NCBI GenBank assembly: GCA_000814665.1
Contig: JWIH01000023.1
Location: forward strand, 1-46,091
Length of the DNA: 46,091 nucleotides
Reading direction: 5' to 3'
Origin: Pseudoalteromonas flavipulchra NCIMB 2033 = ATCC BAA-314
GTDB lineage: Bacteria; Pseudomonadota; Gammaproteobacteria; Enterobacterales; Alteromonadaceae
Below the pieces are notes generated by a model, which saw only the letters and a program-made list of their open reading frames with translations, ran no database searches and was not told the origin of the DNA. Within the stretch, counting starts at the first letter, position 1, and each line of letters begins with the position of its first letter. Shown in pieces: positions 9,011 through 17,211 of the stretch. Both the position numbers and the translations under genes were made by a program.

Positions 9011-9607
9011 TTAGCTGCCCCAACTGCCGCCACTACTACGAGAAGCAGTACGACCAAATCCACCACGACTGCGTGATACTGAGCTGGCACGCGGTTTGTA
9101 ATTGATGGTTGAGCTTTTAACCGATGTTGTACCCGAAGATTTTGCAGATGCGACAAACCCGTTTTGTGCATTTCGGTAGCTAAAGAAGTCATCACGAGAG
9201 CGATACAGCGGTTTAGCGCCAGAATAGTAAGTGCCACCTAAGTACGCTGCCTTTTTCTTCTTGCGCTTTTTCATCATGTCTAGGCCTTCGTCTACTGCTT
9301 CTGCAAGTGCAGCAACCATAAAGCCTGCCATAATTGGACGCCAGATCTCACCACTCGAATTTTCACAGCGATCAAAGCCAAAGTCGCTTTCGCACAACTG
9401 CTCAGAGGCATATTTGGGCGCTTCTTGGCGATGGCTATCGAGTGCTTGTTGGTATTGAAACTGGCATGCTTCTTCTTCAATACCGAATGATGTGCATTCA
9501 TCAACGTCTTTAAAAAGTAACGCCGATTCGTCGCTATCACCACACGCGGTCAACCCTCCTGTGGCGCCCATTAATAAAGTCAATTTGATTGTTCTACTCC
9601 TTTTCAT
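9011..9607 (-). CDS. DUF1190 (YgiB/YjfM-like) lipoprotein
   Basis: 198 residues. The lipoprotein signal has lipobox GLTAC (Cys22). A Cys-bearing middle follows (DECTSFGIEEEACQFQYQQAL and LCESDFGFDRCE, four cysteines). A hydrophobic helix lies near 91-105, then a basic Lys stretch (MMKKRKKKK) and a low-complexity Ser/Arg/Gly C-terminus. Length, Cys pattern and Ser-rich tail fit the YgiB/YjfM family. It is transcribed 9 bp after the DUF350 gene. Function is unknown; family members accompany YgiC/YjfC ATP-grasp proteins. Confidence 0.82.
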   Translation of the reverse strand: MKRSRTIKLTLLMGATGGLTACGDSDESALLFKDVDECTSFGIEEEACQFQYQQALDSHRQEAPKYASEQLCESDFGFDRCENSSGEIWRPIMAGFMVAALAEAVDEGLDMMKKRKKKKAAYLGGTYYSGAKPLYRSRDDFFSYRNAQNGFVASAKSSGTTSVKSSTINYKPRASSVSRSRGGFGRTASRSSGGSWGS

Positions 9608-9616
9608 CTTGACTCC

Positions 9617-10021
9617 TTAATAGGTCATGCAAGCGGCATTCAAAATTCCAGTCGCAAGCGAGGCACCACCTAAAAACAAACCTGCACTGATGTGATTGTT
9701 TTCGATTTTCTCAGATAGCTTTGGCATATACAGCCTTACCATGAAGAAGGTAGTTAACTGCATGACTCCCGCAATAACACCCCAAATGGCAAAATCAATA
9801 AGAGAGACTGCATTGACTGCGGCACTGGCGATAGGCAAAACAAAACCAATTAAGGTACCGCAAAACGCAGTTGCAGCAGCAGGGTTGTTTTCTTTAACTA
9901 GTTTCCACTCACAATAAGGGGTAACTTTGGAGTAAATAAATAAAAAGACTAAGGTAAGTAAGTAGGCAAGACCGAAGTAGGTAATAAAAGGGACAAATCC
10001 TTGTAAAGAATCCAAAATCAT
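9617..10021 (-). CDS. DUF350 (YjfL-like) inner-membrane protein
   Basis: 134 residues with four predicted membrane helices (about 9-31, 46-65, 70-93, 112-130) and almost no soluble part. This matches the four-TM DUF350/YjfL family. It is the first gene of the leftward DUF350-DUF1190 pair. Role unknown; conserved neighbourhoods link it to envelope-associated peptide or amine ligation. Confidence 0.82.
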   Translation of the reverse strand: MILDSLQGFVPFITYFGLAYLLTLVFLFIYSKVTPYCEWKLVKENNPAAATAFCGTLIGFVLPIASAAVNAVSLIDFAIWGVIAGVMQLTTFFMVRLYMPKLSEKIENNHISAGLFLGGASLATGILNAACMTY

Positions 10022-10065
10022 AATTTTCTCTTTGTTATAGCATCGAATTTGAAATCCGATAGATA

Positions 10066-10431
10066 TTAATCATCATCGTAGGTGAGCTGCTCCAGCTCGC
10101 GATGCAGTATATCATCATCTCCAAGGTTAAGTTCAATAAGGCGCTTTAAATGCGTCACACTATCAAGATCGATTTGGCGGCAATGTACACCTAGATGACC
10201 TTCTTCAACATGACGAACTTCTACCTCCATCGTAATTTGGATATCACTCCCTGGTAGGTAAAAGTTTAAACTTGCTGGGTCGTTTTTGAGTGGCACATAG
10301 CCATCGGGCAGGGTGAGTAACGCGCCATTGAGCGATAAATCCAAGATTTCGCAGCTAAAATCACCGCTTGAGGCCATAAACTGTGCCTCGTTTGAAAAAA
10401 TAACTCTAGAAAAACGTCGACGTTCTTTCAT
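10066..10431 (-). CDS. PilZ domain protein (c-di-GMP receptor-like)
   Basis: 121 residues, a single PilZ domain. The N-terminal RRRFSR supplies the RxxxR ligand motif, and DLSLNGALL near residues 31-39 supplies the D/NxSxxG motif. The acidic C-terminus ends YDDD. Both c-di-GMP motifs are intact. It is a cytoplasmic adaptor; the target is not evident from the neighbours (DUF350 gene downstream by 44 bp, ettA upstream). Confidence 0.87.
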   Translation of the reverse strand: MKERRRFSRVIFSNEAQFMASSGDFSCEILDLSLNGALLTLPDGYVPLKNDPASLNFYLPGSDIQITMEVEVRHVEEGHLGVHCRQIDLDSVTHLKRLIELNLGDDDILHRELEQLTYDDD

Positions 10432-10589
10432 TACTGATCCTAATAGTCCGTATAGGTAAAGAATAGCTTATATCATTGTGCTCGCTACTAAAAAATGACA
10501 ATAAATTACGCTGGTTGGATAGGATTGCTGCTGCAGTTTGATTTGCTACGTACCTCCATAGTGCGGCATGAATAAAGAAAAGCAGGTAT

Positions 10590-10622
10590 TAAAAATAATA
10601 AAGGCTCCTAACGAGGAGCCTC
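10590..10622 (-). terminator. ettA terminator
   Basis: On the minus strand GGCTCCT-CGTT-AGGAGCC forms a 7-bp stem followed by TTTATTATTTTT, about 25 nt after the ettA stop. The rest of the 10432-10647 gap shows no gene. Confidence 0.85.
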
Positions 10623-10647
10623 AGATTATCTATCGTCGATAGGCTTA

Positions 10648-12312
10648 TTAGCTAATCTTCTTGTATTTGATACGTTTAGGCTCTGCCGCCTCAGCACCAA
10701 AGGTCTTCTTCAGCCACTCTTCGTATTCAGTGTAGTTGCCGTCAAAGAAATTGATTTGGCCTTCATCACGGTAATCTAGAATGTGAGTCGCGATGCGGTC
10801 TAGGAACCAACGGTCGTGCGAGATACACATAACGCAGCCCGGGAATTCCAAAATCGCATTTTCTAGCGCTCGTAACGTTTCAACGTCGAGATCGTTGGTT
10901 GGTTCATCCAGCAACAATACGTTACCGCCTGCTTTTAGTAGTTTTGCTAAGTGCAGACGATTGCGCTCACCACCAGAAAGCTCTTTTACAAACTTTTGTT
11001 GGTCGTTGCCCTTAAAGTTAAAGCGGCCAACATAGGCGCGGCTTGGTACTTCAAAGTTACCAATTTTAAGAATGTCTTGGCCGTTAGAGATCTCTTGGAA
11101 TACGGTGTTATTACCGTCCATGTCATCACGGAACTGTTCAACAGTGGCGATTTCAACCGTTTCACCAATAGTGATGTTACCACTATCTGGCTGCTCTTGA
11201 CCGCTTAGCATTCTAAACAGCGTTGACTTACCCGCGCCGTTTGCACCGATGATCCCAACAATTGCACCTTTAGGTACGTTGAAGTTCAAATCGTCAATCA
11301 ACAATCTGTCACCGAAGCTCTTACGTAAGTTGCTCACTTCAATCACTTGGTCGCCTAAGCGAGGACCAGGTGGAATGAATAGCTCGTTGGTTTCGTTACG
11401 CTTTTGATAGTCGTTTTGCTGAAGCTCGGTAAACTGCGCCATACGTGCTTTAGACTTAGCTTGGCGACCTTTCGGATTTGAGCGTACCCATTCAAGTTCT
11501 TTTTCAATCGACTTCTGACGTGCTTTCTCTGATTTTTCTTCTTGCTTCAAGCGTGCATCTTTTTGCTCAAGCCATGAAGAATAGTTACCTTCCCACGGAA
11601 TACCGTGGCCACGGTCAAGCTCTAAAATCCAGCCTGCTACATTATCTAGGAAGTAGCGGTCGTGGGTGATCGCGACCACTGTGCCCTCGTAGTCATGAAG
11701 GAAGCGCTCCAACCACGCAACCGACTCGGCATCTAAGTGGTTAGTCGGTTCGTCAAGAAGCAGCATATCTGGCTTTTCAAGTAACAGTCGGCAGATAGCA
11801 ACACGGCGTCTTTCACCACCTGATAGGTGCTCAATTTTCGCATCCCATTCTGGTAAACGAAGCGCATCGGCAGCGCGCTCAAGCGCATTATCTAGGTTGT
11901 GACCGTCATGTGCTTGGATGATAGCTTCTAATTCGCCTTGCTCTTTAGCTAGCGCATCAAAGTCAGCGTCTTCCATTGCGTACTCTGCGTACACTTCGTC
12001 TAATCGATTCAGGGCGCGCTTAACTTCGCCAACTGCTTCTTCAATCGTTTCACGAACGGTTTTGCTTTCATCTAGTACAGGTTCCTGCGGTAGGTAACCA
12101 ATCTTAGTACCAGGTTGCGGACGTGCCTCGCCCTCGAATTCATTATCCACACCCGCCATAATGCGAAGTAAGGTCGATTTACCTGCACCATTAAGACCTA
12201 AAACACCAATTTTAGCGCCCGGGAAAAAGCATAAAGAAATGTCTTTCAGAATAGTGCGCTTAGGTGGCACAACTTTGCTCACCCGCGACATGGTATAAAT
12301 ATATTGAGCCAT
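10648..12312 (-). CDS. ettA: Energy-dependent translational throttle protein EttA (ABC-F)
   Basis: 554 residues, essentially the E. coli EttA length. There are two ABC cassettes: Walker A GLNGAGKST (about residue 39) and GANGAGKST, signatures LSGGERRR and LSGGERNR, Walker B LLLDEPTNHLD and LLLDEPTNDLD. The charged linker between them has the ABC-F arm and EEKSEKARQKS. EttA binds the ribosomal E site and gates the first elongation step according to ATP/ADP ratio. It lies at the left border of the tailocin locus. The 12 bases just upstream of its start codon are the exact complement of a segment in the direct repeats at about 30.8 and 35.1 kb. Confidence 0.96.
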   Translation of the reverse strand: MAQYIYTMSRVSKVVPPKRTILKDISLCFFPGAKIGVLGLNGAGKSTLLRIMAGVDNEFEGEARPQPGTKIGYLPQEPVLDESKTVRETIEEAVGEVKRALNRLDEVYAEYAMEDADFDALAKEQGELEAIIQAHDGHNLDNALERAADALRLPEWDAKIEHLSGGERRRVAICRLLLEKPDMLLLDEPTNHLDAESVAWLERFLHDYEGTVVAITHDRYFLDNVAGWILELDRGHGIPWEGNYSSWLEQKDARLKQEEKSEKARQKSIEKELEWVRSNPKGRQAKSKARMAQFTELQQNDYQKRNETNELFIPPGPRLGDQVIEVSNLRKSFGDRLLIDDLNFNVPKGAIVGIIGANGAGKSTLFRMLSGQEQPDSGNITIGETVEIATVEQFRDDMDGNNTVFQEISNGQDILKIGNFEVPSRAYVGRFNFKGNDQQKFVKELSGGERNRLHLAKLLKAGGNVLLLDEPTNDLDVETLRALENAILEFPGCVMCISHDRWFLDRIATHILDYRDEGQINFFDGNYTEYEEWLKKTFGAEAAEPKRIKYKKIS

Positions 12313-12736
12313 GAGTTTCCAATCTCTTTTTTAATTTAGATGTATTTTAGAGAAAGCCTTCCAGTGCTGCAATGTTGATAGTTCAGAACGAGGAAAAAAC
12401 AATATTTAGGTTAGTGATAGTTAACTGTTGTAATTTTTTATTTACCTTTTAATAAGTTAAATAATTAGCCTGTTTATTTATCCAGTGTTTAATTGTAAGT
12501 TTATCATTCATAGGTCATTTTTGACCTGTTTCCAATCCGAGGAATCGCTATTATATCACTACGCTGAAGAAAGTTATTAGATGAAAATGTTAACGAGTGT
12601 GGTGGGTTTTTACCGGAACTAAAAACTCGATGGCAAGGATGAACGGCTACGTTGTTTTCGCTTTTCAGCGATCCCCATTCAGCTAAGCAGAACAAATTTT
12701 CACTAGTCGTGTTTATTTTTTGAGGTAAGGAGAACA
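12313..12736. other. Divergent control region between ettA and the tailocin locus
   Basis: 424 bp, AT-rich and without a gene. It must hold the leftward ettA promoter and the rightward tailocin promoter. Visible elements are the ettA leader with GTTTCCAATCTC at 12315-12326 (plus strand), a near-LexA-type box CTGTTTATTTATCCAG at 12470-12485 (one mismatch to CTGT-N8-ACAG), and the palindrome plus -10-like box listed separately. A hairpin CGCTTTTCAGCG lies at about 12659-12670. The left edge of the locus probably falls here. Confidence 0.6.
12512..12554 (+). promoter_or_regulatory. Palindromic operator and candidate activator-dependent promoter
   Basis: AGGTCA-TTTT-TGACCT at 12512-12527 is followed, 21 nt later, by TATTAT (12549-12554). 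If TATTAT is the -10, the palindrome is centred at about -41.5, the class II activator position. The same palindrome with the same 21-nt distance to TAAGAT recurs before cassettes 4 and 5. Here it cannot be a terminator, because no rightward gene precedes it. It would drive the HTH regulator, the antiterminator and the genes beyond. Confidence 0.45.
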
Positions 12737-13015
12737 ATGACACTTATAAACACAACCACATCCAGACTGGTGGGTCAAAGCAAACCAGCTCCAACAGGAG
12801 CCGAAATTCTTCGTGTTGCGCGAAAGCTCAGAGGTTACACGCAAGCTGAATCAGCCGCTCATTATGGTATTGAGGAGCGTACGTTAAGACGATGGGAAAA
12901 TAGGGAATATAGCCCACGCTGGAATGATGTTATTGGCCTAGTTGAAGATGTGTACTTACTCGATATTTTAGAAGTGATAGGAAAAATCCATGACCAACAA
13001 GCAAGTGACAATTAA
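12737..13015 (+). CDS. HTH (XRE-like) regulator of the tailocin locus
   Basis: 92 residues. Residues about 22-60 form a helix-turn-helix of XRE type (EILRVARKLRGYTQAESAAHYGIEERTLRRWENRE). Ribosome-binding site AAGGAGAA precedes the ATG. It is the first gene of the rightward locus and overlaps the antiterminator-like gene by 26 bp. A repressor or activator role is inferred; it is a candidate binder of the AGGTCA-N4-TGACCT sites. Confidence 0.75.
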   Translation: MTLINTTTSRLVGQSKPAPTGAEILRVARKLRGYTQAESAAHYGIEERTLRRWENREYSPRWNDVIGLVEDVYLLDILEVIGKIHDQQASDN

Positions 13016-13352
13016 ACAGGTACGTACTGCCCTTAAGCGCTGGGGTAAGTTTTGGTGTAGTAAAGAGCTAGGTAAGGGCTTTAGCCGTCAAGCTGCAACT
13101 GAAGCTATTGGCAGTTCATCAAGCAAATACGTGAGTGCAGAGCAGATGCATGTGCCAGATGAAATTGCTCAACTTACCGCATCAATTGAGTTACTTAGAC
13201 CAGAATGTAAGCGTGCAATCCGAGCTAAATACATGATGCATAACAAGGTGGTCGATGCAGCAAAAACATTGGGTTTTGACAGCAAGCGTTCAATGGAGTT
13301 TTGGTTATTGAAAGCTGAGCAAAGCTTGATGGTTAATATGTCGACACATTAG
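12990..13352 (+). CDS. Antitermination protein Q-like regulator
   Basis: 120 residues. The layout fits the short phage Q antiterminators (82/P21 style): an N-terminal helix with RWGKFW, a middle VPDEIAQLTASIELLRPECKRAI, and a C-terminal helix-turn-helix-like KYMMHNKVVDAAKTLGFDSKRSMEFWLLKAEQSLM. Q proteins load on RNA polymerase near a late promoter and let it read through terminators. That would suit this locus, which has several internal intrinsic terminators. A sigma-region-4-like regulator is the alternative. Confidence 0.65.
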   Translation: MTNKQVTIKQVRTALKRWGKFWCSKELGKGFSRQAATEAIGSSSSKYVSAEQMHVPDEIAQLTASIELLRPECKRAIRAKYMMHNKVVDAAKTLGFDSKRSMEFWLLKAEQSLMVNMSTH

Positions 13353-13372
13353 CAACAATAAAGGGGAATTGT

Positions 13373-13792
13373 ATGTCCGTAATGAATACAGTAGAGCAAC
13401 TCAAAAAACATGAGGGGTTTCGCCAATTTCCTTACCTTTGTACCGCGGGAAAGCTGACTATTGGCTATGGTCGAAATCTCGATGATAAGGGGATTGATGA
13501 AGAAGAAGCAGAATCACTACTTGCGAGCGATGTAGAAAATGCCAAAGCGGCGGTGGCGCGCAGGATTGCAACCCAACACTGCAACGATGCACGGATGGCG
13601 GTGCTGGTAAATATGGCATTTAACTTAGGGATCACAGGGTTACTTAACTTTAGTCGAATGTTACAAGCGGTCGAAAAAGGTGATTTTGATACCGCTGCGC
13701 TTGAAATGTTAGATAGCCGCTGGGCAAGACAAGTGCCCAATCGCGCGCAAGAGCTTGCTCAACAGATGATCTCTGGGGAATGGCAATCATGA
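13373..13792 (+). CDS. Phage-type lysozyme (endolysin), GH24
   Basis: 139 residues of T4/P21 lysozyme type. The catalytic triad is readable as Glu14 (KHEGF), Cys23 and Thr29 (CTAGKLTIGYG), with the family spacing 9 and 6. Cys replaces Asp, as in P21-like endolysins. No signal peptide, so it needs the holin encoded next. It cleaves peptidoglycan to release particles. The stop overlaps the holin start as ATGA. Confidence 0.92.
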   Translation: MSVMNTVEQLKKHEGFRQFPYLCTAGKLTIGYGRNLDDKGIDEEEAESLLASDVENAKAAVARRIATQHCNDARMAVLVNMAFNLGITGLLNFSRMLQAVEKGDFDTAALEMLDSRWARQVPNRAQELAQQMISGEWQS

Positions 13793-14187
13793 GTCTATTA
13801 GGTAGCCTATTTTCTGCAAAAACAGTGGCTCCGATAGAAGCAATTGGCAATATTCTTGATGAATTGTTTACCAGTGAAGAAGAAGTACTCAAGCAAGAGC
13901 ATTTAAAGGCGAGATTAATAGCAAAGCATGCATTAGTACAAGCGCAGATCAATCAAGTTCAAGCAGCGCATCGCAGTGTGTTTGTTGCGGGGGCGAGGCC
14001 TTTTTTGATGTGGGTGTGTGGTCTAGGCTTTTTGTTTTCGTTCGTGATTAATCCAATTCTACAGTGGTTAATGCCTGAACATGGTACGCCTGAGTTGCCG
14101 CTGGATGTGATGTTAGAGCTTACGCTTGCCATGTTAGGGCTTGCAGGGCTTAGAACCGTTGAGAAAGTAAAAGGGGTCAGCAAGTGA
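13789..14187 (+). CDS. Holin, 3-TM type
   Basis: About 132 residues from the ATG at 13789. That start overlaps the lysozyme stop and has GGGGA upstream; an ATG at 13780 is the alternative. An amphipathic N-terminal region precedes hydrophobic helices at RPFLMWVCGLGFLFSFVI and LPLDVMLELTLAMLGLAGL. This fits the 3TM holin family used by phage tails and gene-transfer agents. It would form pores for lysozyme exit. Confidence 0.82.
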   Translation: MSLLGSLFSAKTVAPIEAIGNILDELFTSEEEVLKQEHLKARLIAKHALVQAQINQVQAAHRSVFVAGARPFLMWVCGLGFLFSFVINPILQWLMPEHGTPELPLDVMLELTLAMLGLAGLRTVEKVKGVSK

Positions 14188-14432
14188 ATCATCCTGAACA
14201 ATGGCAAATGAAAAAGGAGTTTAATTTGGCCCACATTCTCACCACCATTGCGCTGTTGGTGTCTGGTGTTATTTACCTTGGCGACTTAGATAAAAGGATC
14301 ACCACAAACTCCCAAGAGCTTGACCACCTCAAGCAAATTCGCCAAGAAGACCAAAAGCGCATCGAAAAGCGCTTAGATTCTATAGATAAAAAATTAGATA
14401 CGTTGCTCGGTGCCCGCAGAGTGGGTCCGTAG
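14184..14432 (+). CDS. Small TM coiled-coil protein of the lysis module
   Basis: 82 residues from a GTG overlapping the holin stop (GTGA). One TM segment at about residues 16-33 (HILTTIALLVSGVIYLG) is followed by a charged coiled coil (DHLKQIRQEDQKRIEKRLDSIDKKLDTLL). Topology and position fit an inner-membrane spanin-like or holin-modulating protein. No outer-membrane spanin partner was found. Recognised by context only. Confidence 0.6.
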   Translation: MNHPEQWQMKKEFNLAHILTTIALLVSGVIYLGDLDKRITTNSQELDHLKQIRQEDQKRIEKRLDSIDKKLDTLLGARRVGP

Positions 14433-14492
14433 CGCCGCTATTATCGGCCGTATTGGCTTTCTTTATCCAACCCCATTTAAAAGGAGAGTAGC

Positions 14493-15335
14493 ATGAATAA
14501 TGCTATCGATTTGACGCGCCTATCTGCACCTGATGTGTTGGAGACAGTCAGCTATGAAGCTATTTATCAGGAATTAGAAGCGCAATTGCAACAGCAGTTT
14601 CCAGATTATCCATTTCTTCCCTCAGATCCAGCAATAAAGCTGATGGAGCTTTTTGCCTATCGTGAGGTATTGCTGAGGCAGCGTGTAAATGACGCCGCAC
14701 AATCTGTGATGGTGGCATATGCTACGGGCAGTGATTTGGATCATTTGGGTGTTTTGTTCGGTGTGGCGAGAGAAGAAGCGGAATCGGATGAACGCTATCG
14801 CTTGCGGATCCCACTTTCTCTTGAAAGTCATTCAATGGGAGGTACATCAGGTGCTTATCAGTACCATGCGTTTACCGCTTCTGCAAAAGTGAAAGACGTA
14901 TTTGTTGAATCAACATTGCCGGGCATTGTTGAAGTCCATGTGTTACCAGTTGCTGAAGTGGTGACTTTGGAAGATAAAGAAGCACTAAGAACGGAGGTGT
15001 TACGTTATCTCAACGACGAAGATGTTAGACCGCTTACGGACCTTGTACACGTGCATTTGGTAGAGCCAACGGCCTACACGATTGAAGCCGATATTTACTT
15101 TAATGCAGGTATTAATACGGAGCAGGTTAAAGTGTCCATCCATCGTGCAATTGAAAACTTTATTCAATCGCATTACTTGCTCGGGAAAGAAGTACCCAGC
15201 TCGGGACTTATTGATGCTTTGCATCAAGGAGGCGTAAGAAAAGTGAAGCTTCGCTCGATGCATGACGACCTTTCTCCAAGTGCTAAAAATGCAGCTTATT
15301 GTCGCGATGTGCAATTACACTTTCCAACGGAGTGA
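14493..15335 (+). CDS. Baseplate J protein, cassette 1
   Basis: 280 residues, P2 gpJ/Baseplate_J family, the wedge protein that rings the tail hub (T4 gp6 equivalent). Landmarks are LMELFAYREVLLRQRVNDAAQ, ATGSDLDHLGVLFGVAR, ESDERYRLRI, VKDVFVES and RPLTD. The C-terminal domain ends GGVRKVKL. RBS AAAGGAGAG. It is the first of five J genes and the shortest form with J3. It is followed 8 bp later by its I gene. Confidence 0.92.
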   Translation: MNNAIDLTRLSAPDVLETVSYEAIYQELEAQLQQQFPDYPFLPSDPAIKLMELFAYREVLLRQRVNDAAQSVMVAYATGSDLDHLGVLFGVAREEAESDERYRLRIPLSLESHSMGGTSGAYQYHAFTASAKVKDVFVESTLPGIVEVHVLPVAEVVTLEDKEALRTEVLRYLNDEDVRPLTDLVHVHLVEPTAYTIEADIYFNAGINTEQVKVSIHRAIENFIQSHYLLGKEVPSSGLIDALHQGGVRKVKLRSMHDDLSPSAKNAAYCRDVQLHFPTE

Positions 15336-15343
15336 GGTGAGTT

Positions 15344-16255
15344 ATGACAAGTTATCACAAATTGCTGCCACCTGGCACATCACCGCTGGTTCGCACCATT
15401 GCCGAGCAAGTTGAAGACTTACCTAGTAAGCTTGGGGTAACACCAACTATCCCAGAATATGTAGGCAAGCAATGGCACCCAAAGACCTGCCCAGAGGCTT
15501 TATTACCTTGGCTTGCATGGTCTTTATCAGTAGATGAGTGGGATGAAAGCTGGCCGGTAGATACTAAACGGGCATTTATCGCCAATTCGGTCAAAGTACA
15601 TAAGCACAAAGGCACGGTTGGCTCGGTAAAGCGAGCATTGGCAGCGCTAGGGGTAAGTGTTGAGTTTTTTGAATGGTTTCAAGAAATTGATGATATAGCT
15701 CTGGCGCCTTATCAATCAAAGCAGCCGCATACCTTTATGTTTATCGCGTGGGCGAATGAAATTCCGTATACCAGTGACGCTGTCATCTTAAGCCCAGAGC
15801 TTTACCAAGCCGTTAAAGATGTTACTGATAGCACTAAACCAAAACGTGCCCACTTCGATTTTCTAGTTGGTGCCAAAATGAGCCTAACACTGCAAACTGC
15901 CTCTATTGCCAGTGGTTTGCAGGTTGCGAGAAAGTCAGCGCAAACTGAGGCCGTAAAAGCACCCGCTGCCACCGTATCAGCGGCATTTGCATTGGCAAGC
16001 AATAAACAAATCGCAGCGACAGGCCGGTATATGAAAAGCCAGCATGTGAATGCGTATTTACAAAGCTCTGCGCGGGTAGGACTTCACTTAAATAACCGTC
16101 GTCATGTGGTTAGCCGAATTTATTTAACCAATGAGCAAAGATTGCCTGCCGCCAAGTTTGACTGTACGACGGAACTTGCGAGCACTTTGCACTTTACTAA
16201 TCGTCGTTTTCAAGTGGCTAGATTCTACTGCCACACTTATACCAATTTGTCTTAA
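15344..16255 (+). CDS. Tail protein I, cassette 1
   Basis: 303 residues. The N-terminal 170 or so match P2 gpI (LLPPGTSPLVRTIAEQ, KTCPEALLPWLAWSLSVDEWD, WPVDTKRAFIANS, HKHKGTVGSVKRAL). gpI links baseplate wedge to fibre. A C-terminal extension of about 120 residues, absent from P2 gpI, is a repetitive Ala/Ser/Thr-rich beta-like tail ending FYCHTYTNLS. The last codons and the stop lie inside the left end of a MITE-like element, so the native C-terminus may have differed by a few residues. Confidence 0.88.
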   Translation: MTSYHKLLPPGTSPLVRTIAEQVEDLPSKLGVTPTIPEYVGKQWHPKTCPEALLPWLAWSLSVDEWDESWPVDTKRAFIANSVKVHKHKGTVGSVKRALAALGVSVEFFEWFQEIDDIALAPYQSKQPHTFMFIAWANEIPYTSDAVILSPELYQAVKDVTDSTKPKRAHFDFLVGAKMSLTLQTASIASGLQVARKSAQTEAVKAPAATVSAAFALASNKQIAATGRYMKSQHVNAYLQSSARVGLHLNNRRHVVSRIYLTNEQRLPAAKFDCTTELASTLHFTNRRFQVARFYCHTYTNLS

Positions 16256-16448
16256 TACGTGCTCAATTTGAAGGAGTAAATCTGACGCTAACGGCGTTAA
16301 AAATTTCTCATTTAGAACAACTAAATAGCAAAATTTTCGCCTTGCCTACATGGATGTAGGTACCTTAGCGATAGCAGGACGCGGTAGCGGAGTTATCGAC
16401 AAGATTTTCTCGCCTCAAAATAGCTCACTTAATTAAGCAAATTGGTAT
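16239..16448. mobile_element. MITE-like element between I1 and its fibre gene
   Basis: About 210 bp bounded by inverted repeats. Left ATACCAATTTGTCTTAAT (16239-16256); the right end, reverse-complemented, reads ATACCAATTTGCTTAATT (16431-16448). They are identical for 11 bp, then one indel. It contains no ORF of note and an internal hairpin CCTACAT-GG-ATGTAGG. The left end supplies the stop codon of I1. It separates I1 from H1, whereas the other cassettes have short or no gaps there. A longer element ending in the second ATTGGTATA at 16542-16550 is possible. Confidence 0.65.
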
Positions 16449-16656
16449 TAATCATCGCAGCAATTTAGCCTACAACCGCTATTGGAATAGCGAATAAACA
16501 CTTCAATTGATGTCATCAGCGTTTACCCAGCGGTAGTACCTATTGGTATAAAACCCATTGCTGTCATTTCATATCAATGTGCTTAATAAATCAGCTTATA
16601 AATCGAGTTGTGTATTGATGCGGGTTGATATCACTCAACAAAAGGAGACAGGTGCT
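16449..16656 (+). other. Leader of the first fibre-base gene
   Basis: About 200 bp without a gene between the MITE-like element and H1. It holds a perfect inverted repeat CGCTATT-GG-AATAGCG near 16478-16493 and the RBS AAGGAG at 16642-16647. A promoter here is possible, but no convincing -35/-10 pair was seen. Confidence 0.35.
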
Positions 16657-17202
16657 GTGAGCACGATTTTACGGCCGACCATCACCACCGCGGGTTTGGA
16701 AGCAGTATTTAACGCCCAAAAAAATGGCTTTCAAGCGAAGATCAGCAAGGTAGGGCTTGGCACTGGTAATTATACGCCAGATCAAGGCCGCCGCCAGCTA
16801 CAACAAGAAGTCCACCGCATTATGGTGGCAAGTGGCGAAGATAAGGGGAATGCCCAAATCCATATGAGTGTGATTGATGATACCGATCACAACTTTTGGG
16901 TCAATGAAGTGGGCTTTTATATCGAAAGCGAAGCAAATGGCCAAACACAAGAGGTGCTATTTGCGGTGTATTCTTCACCAGATAGACCTATTGCTTATAA
17001 ATCGGCGGAAGTCGATTTACTTCTTGCTTTTGATTTGGTGCTAACGGGCGTGCCTGCCGACGCCGTTACCATCGTCGATAACGGCGTTAATCTAAATATT
17101 CTTATCGCCCCTGAACTTGCCAAGCTAGGCGCTGCGCAAATTAACAATATGACTCGTCATCTTAAACAGAAGTTTGAGTTGATGGACAAAGGAATTTTAT
17201 AG
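16657..17202 (+). CDS. Fibre-base protein (gpH N-terminal, DUF3751-like), cassette 1
   Basis: 181 residues from GTG at 16657, chosen for the AAGGAG 9 nt upstream and for alignment with the other cassettes; the frame is open to 16558. It carries the tail-collar-fibre N-terminal domain: TTAGLEAVFNAQKNGF, ISKVGLGTGNYTP, VNEVGFYIE, a hydrophobic FDLVLTGVPADAVTI, and a C-terminal helix (IAPELAKLGAAQINNMTRHLKQKF). It likely attaches the distal fibre to gpI. In P2 this domain is fused to the fibre shaft; here the fibre is a separate gene. Confidence 0.85.
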   Translation: MSTILRPTITTAGLEAVFNAQKNGFQAKISKVGLGTGNYTPDQGRRQLQQEVHRIMVASGEDKGNAQIHMSVIDDTDHNFWVNEVGFYIESEANGQTQEVLFAVYSSPDRPIAYKSAEVDLLLAFDLVLTGVPADAVTIVDNGVNLNILIAPELAKLGAAQINNMTRHLKQKFELMDKGIL

Positions 17203-17211
17203 GAGCAACTC

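Noticed and set aside
12313..12736. Attachment site or integrase remnant at the left border
   Set aside because: No tRNA, direct-repeat core or integrase fragment recognised; the right border is outside the window so att repeats cannot be tested.
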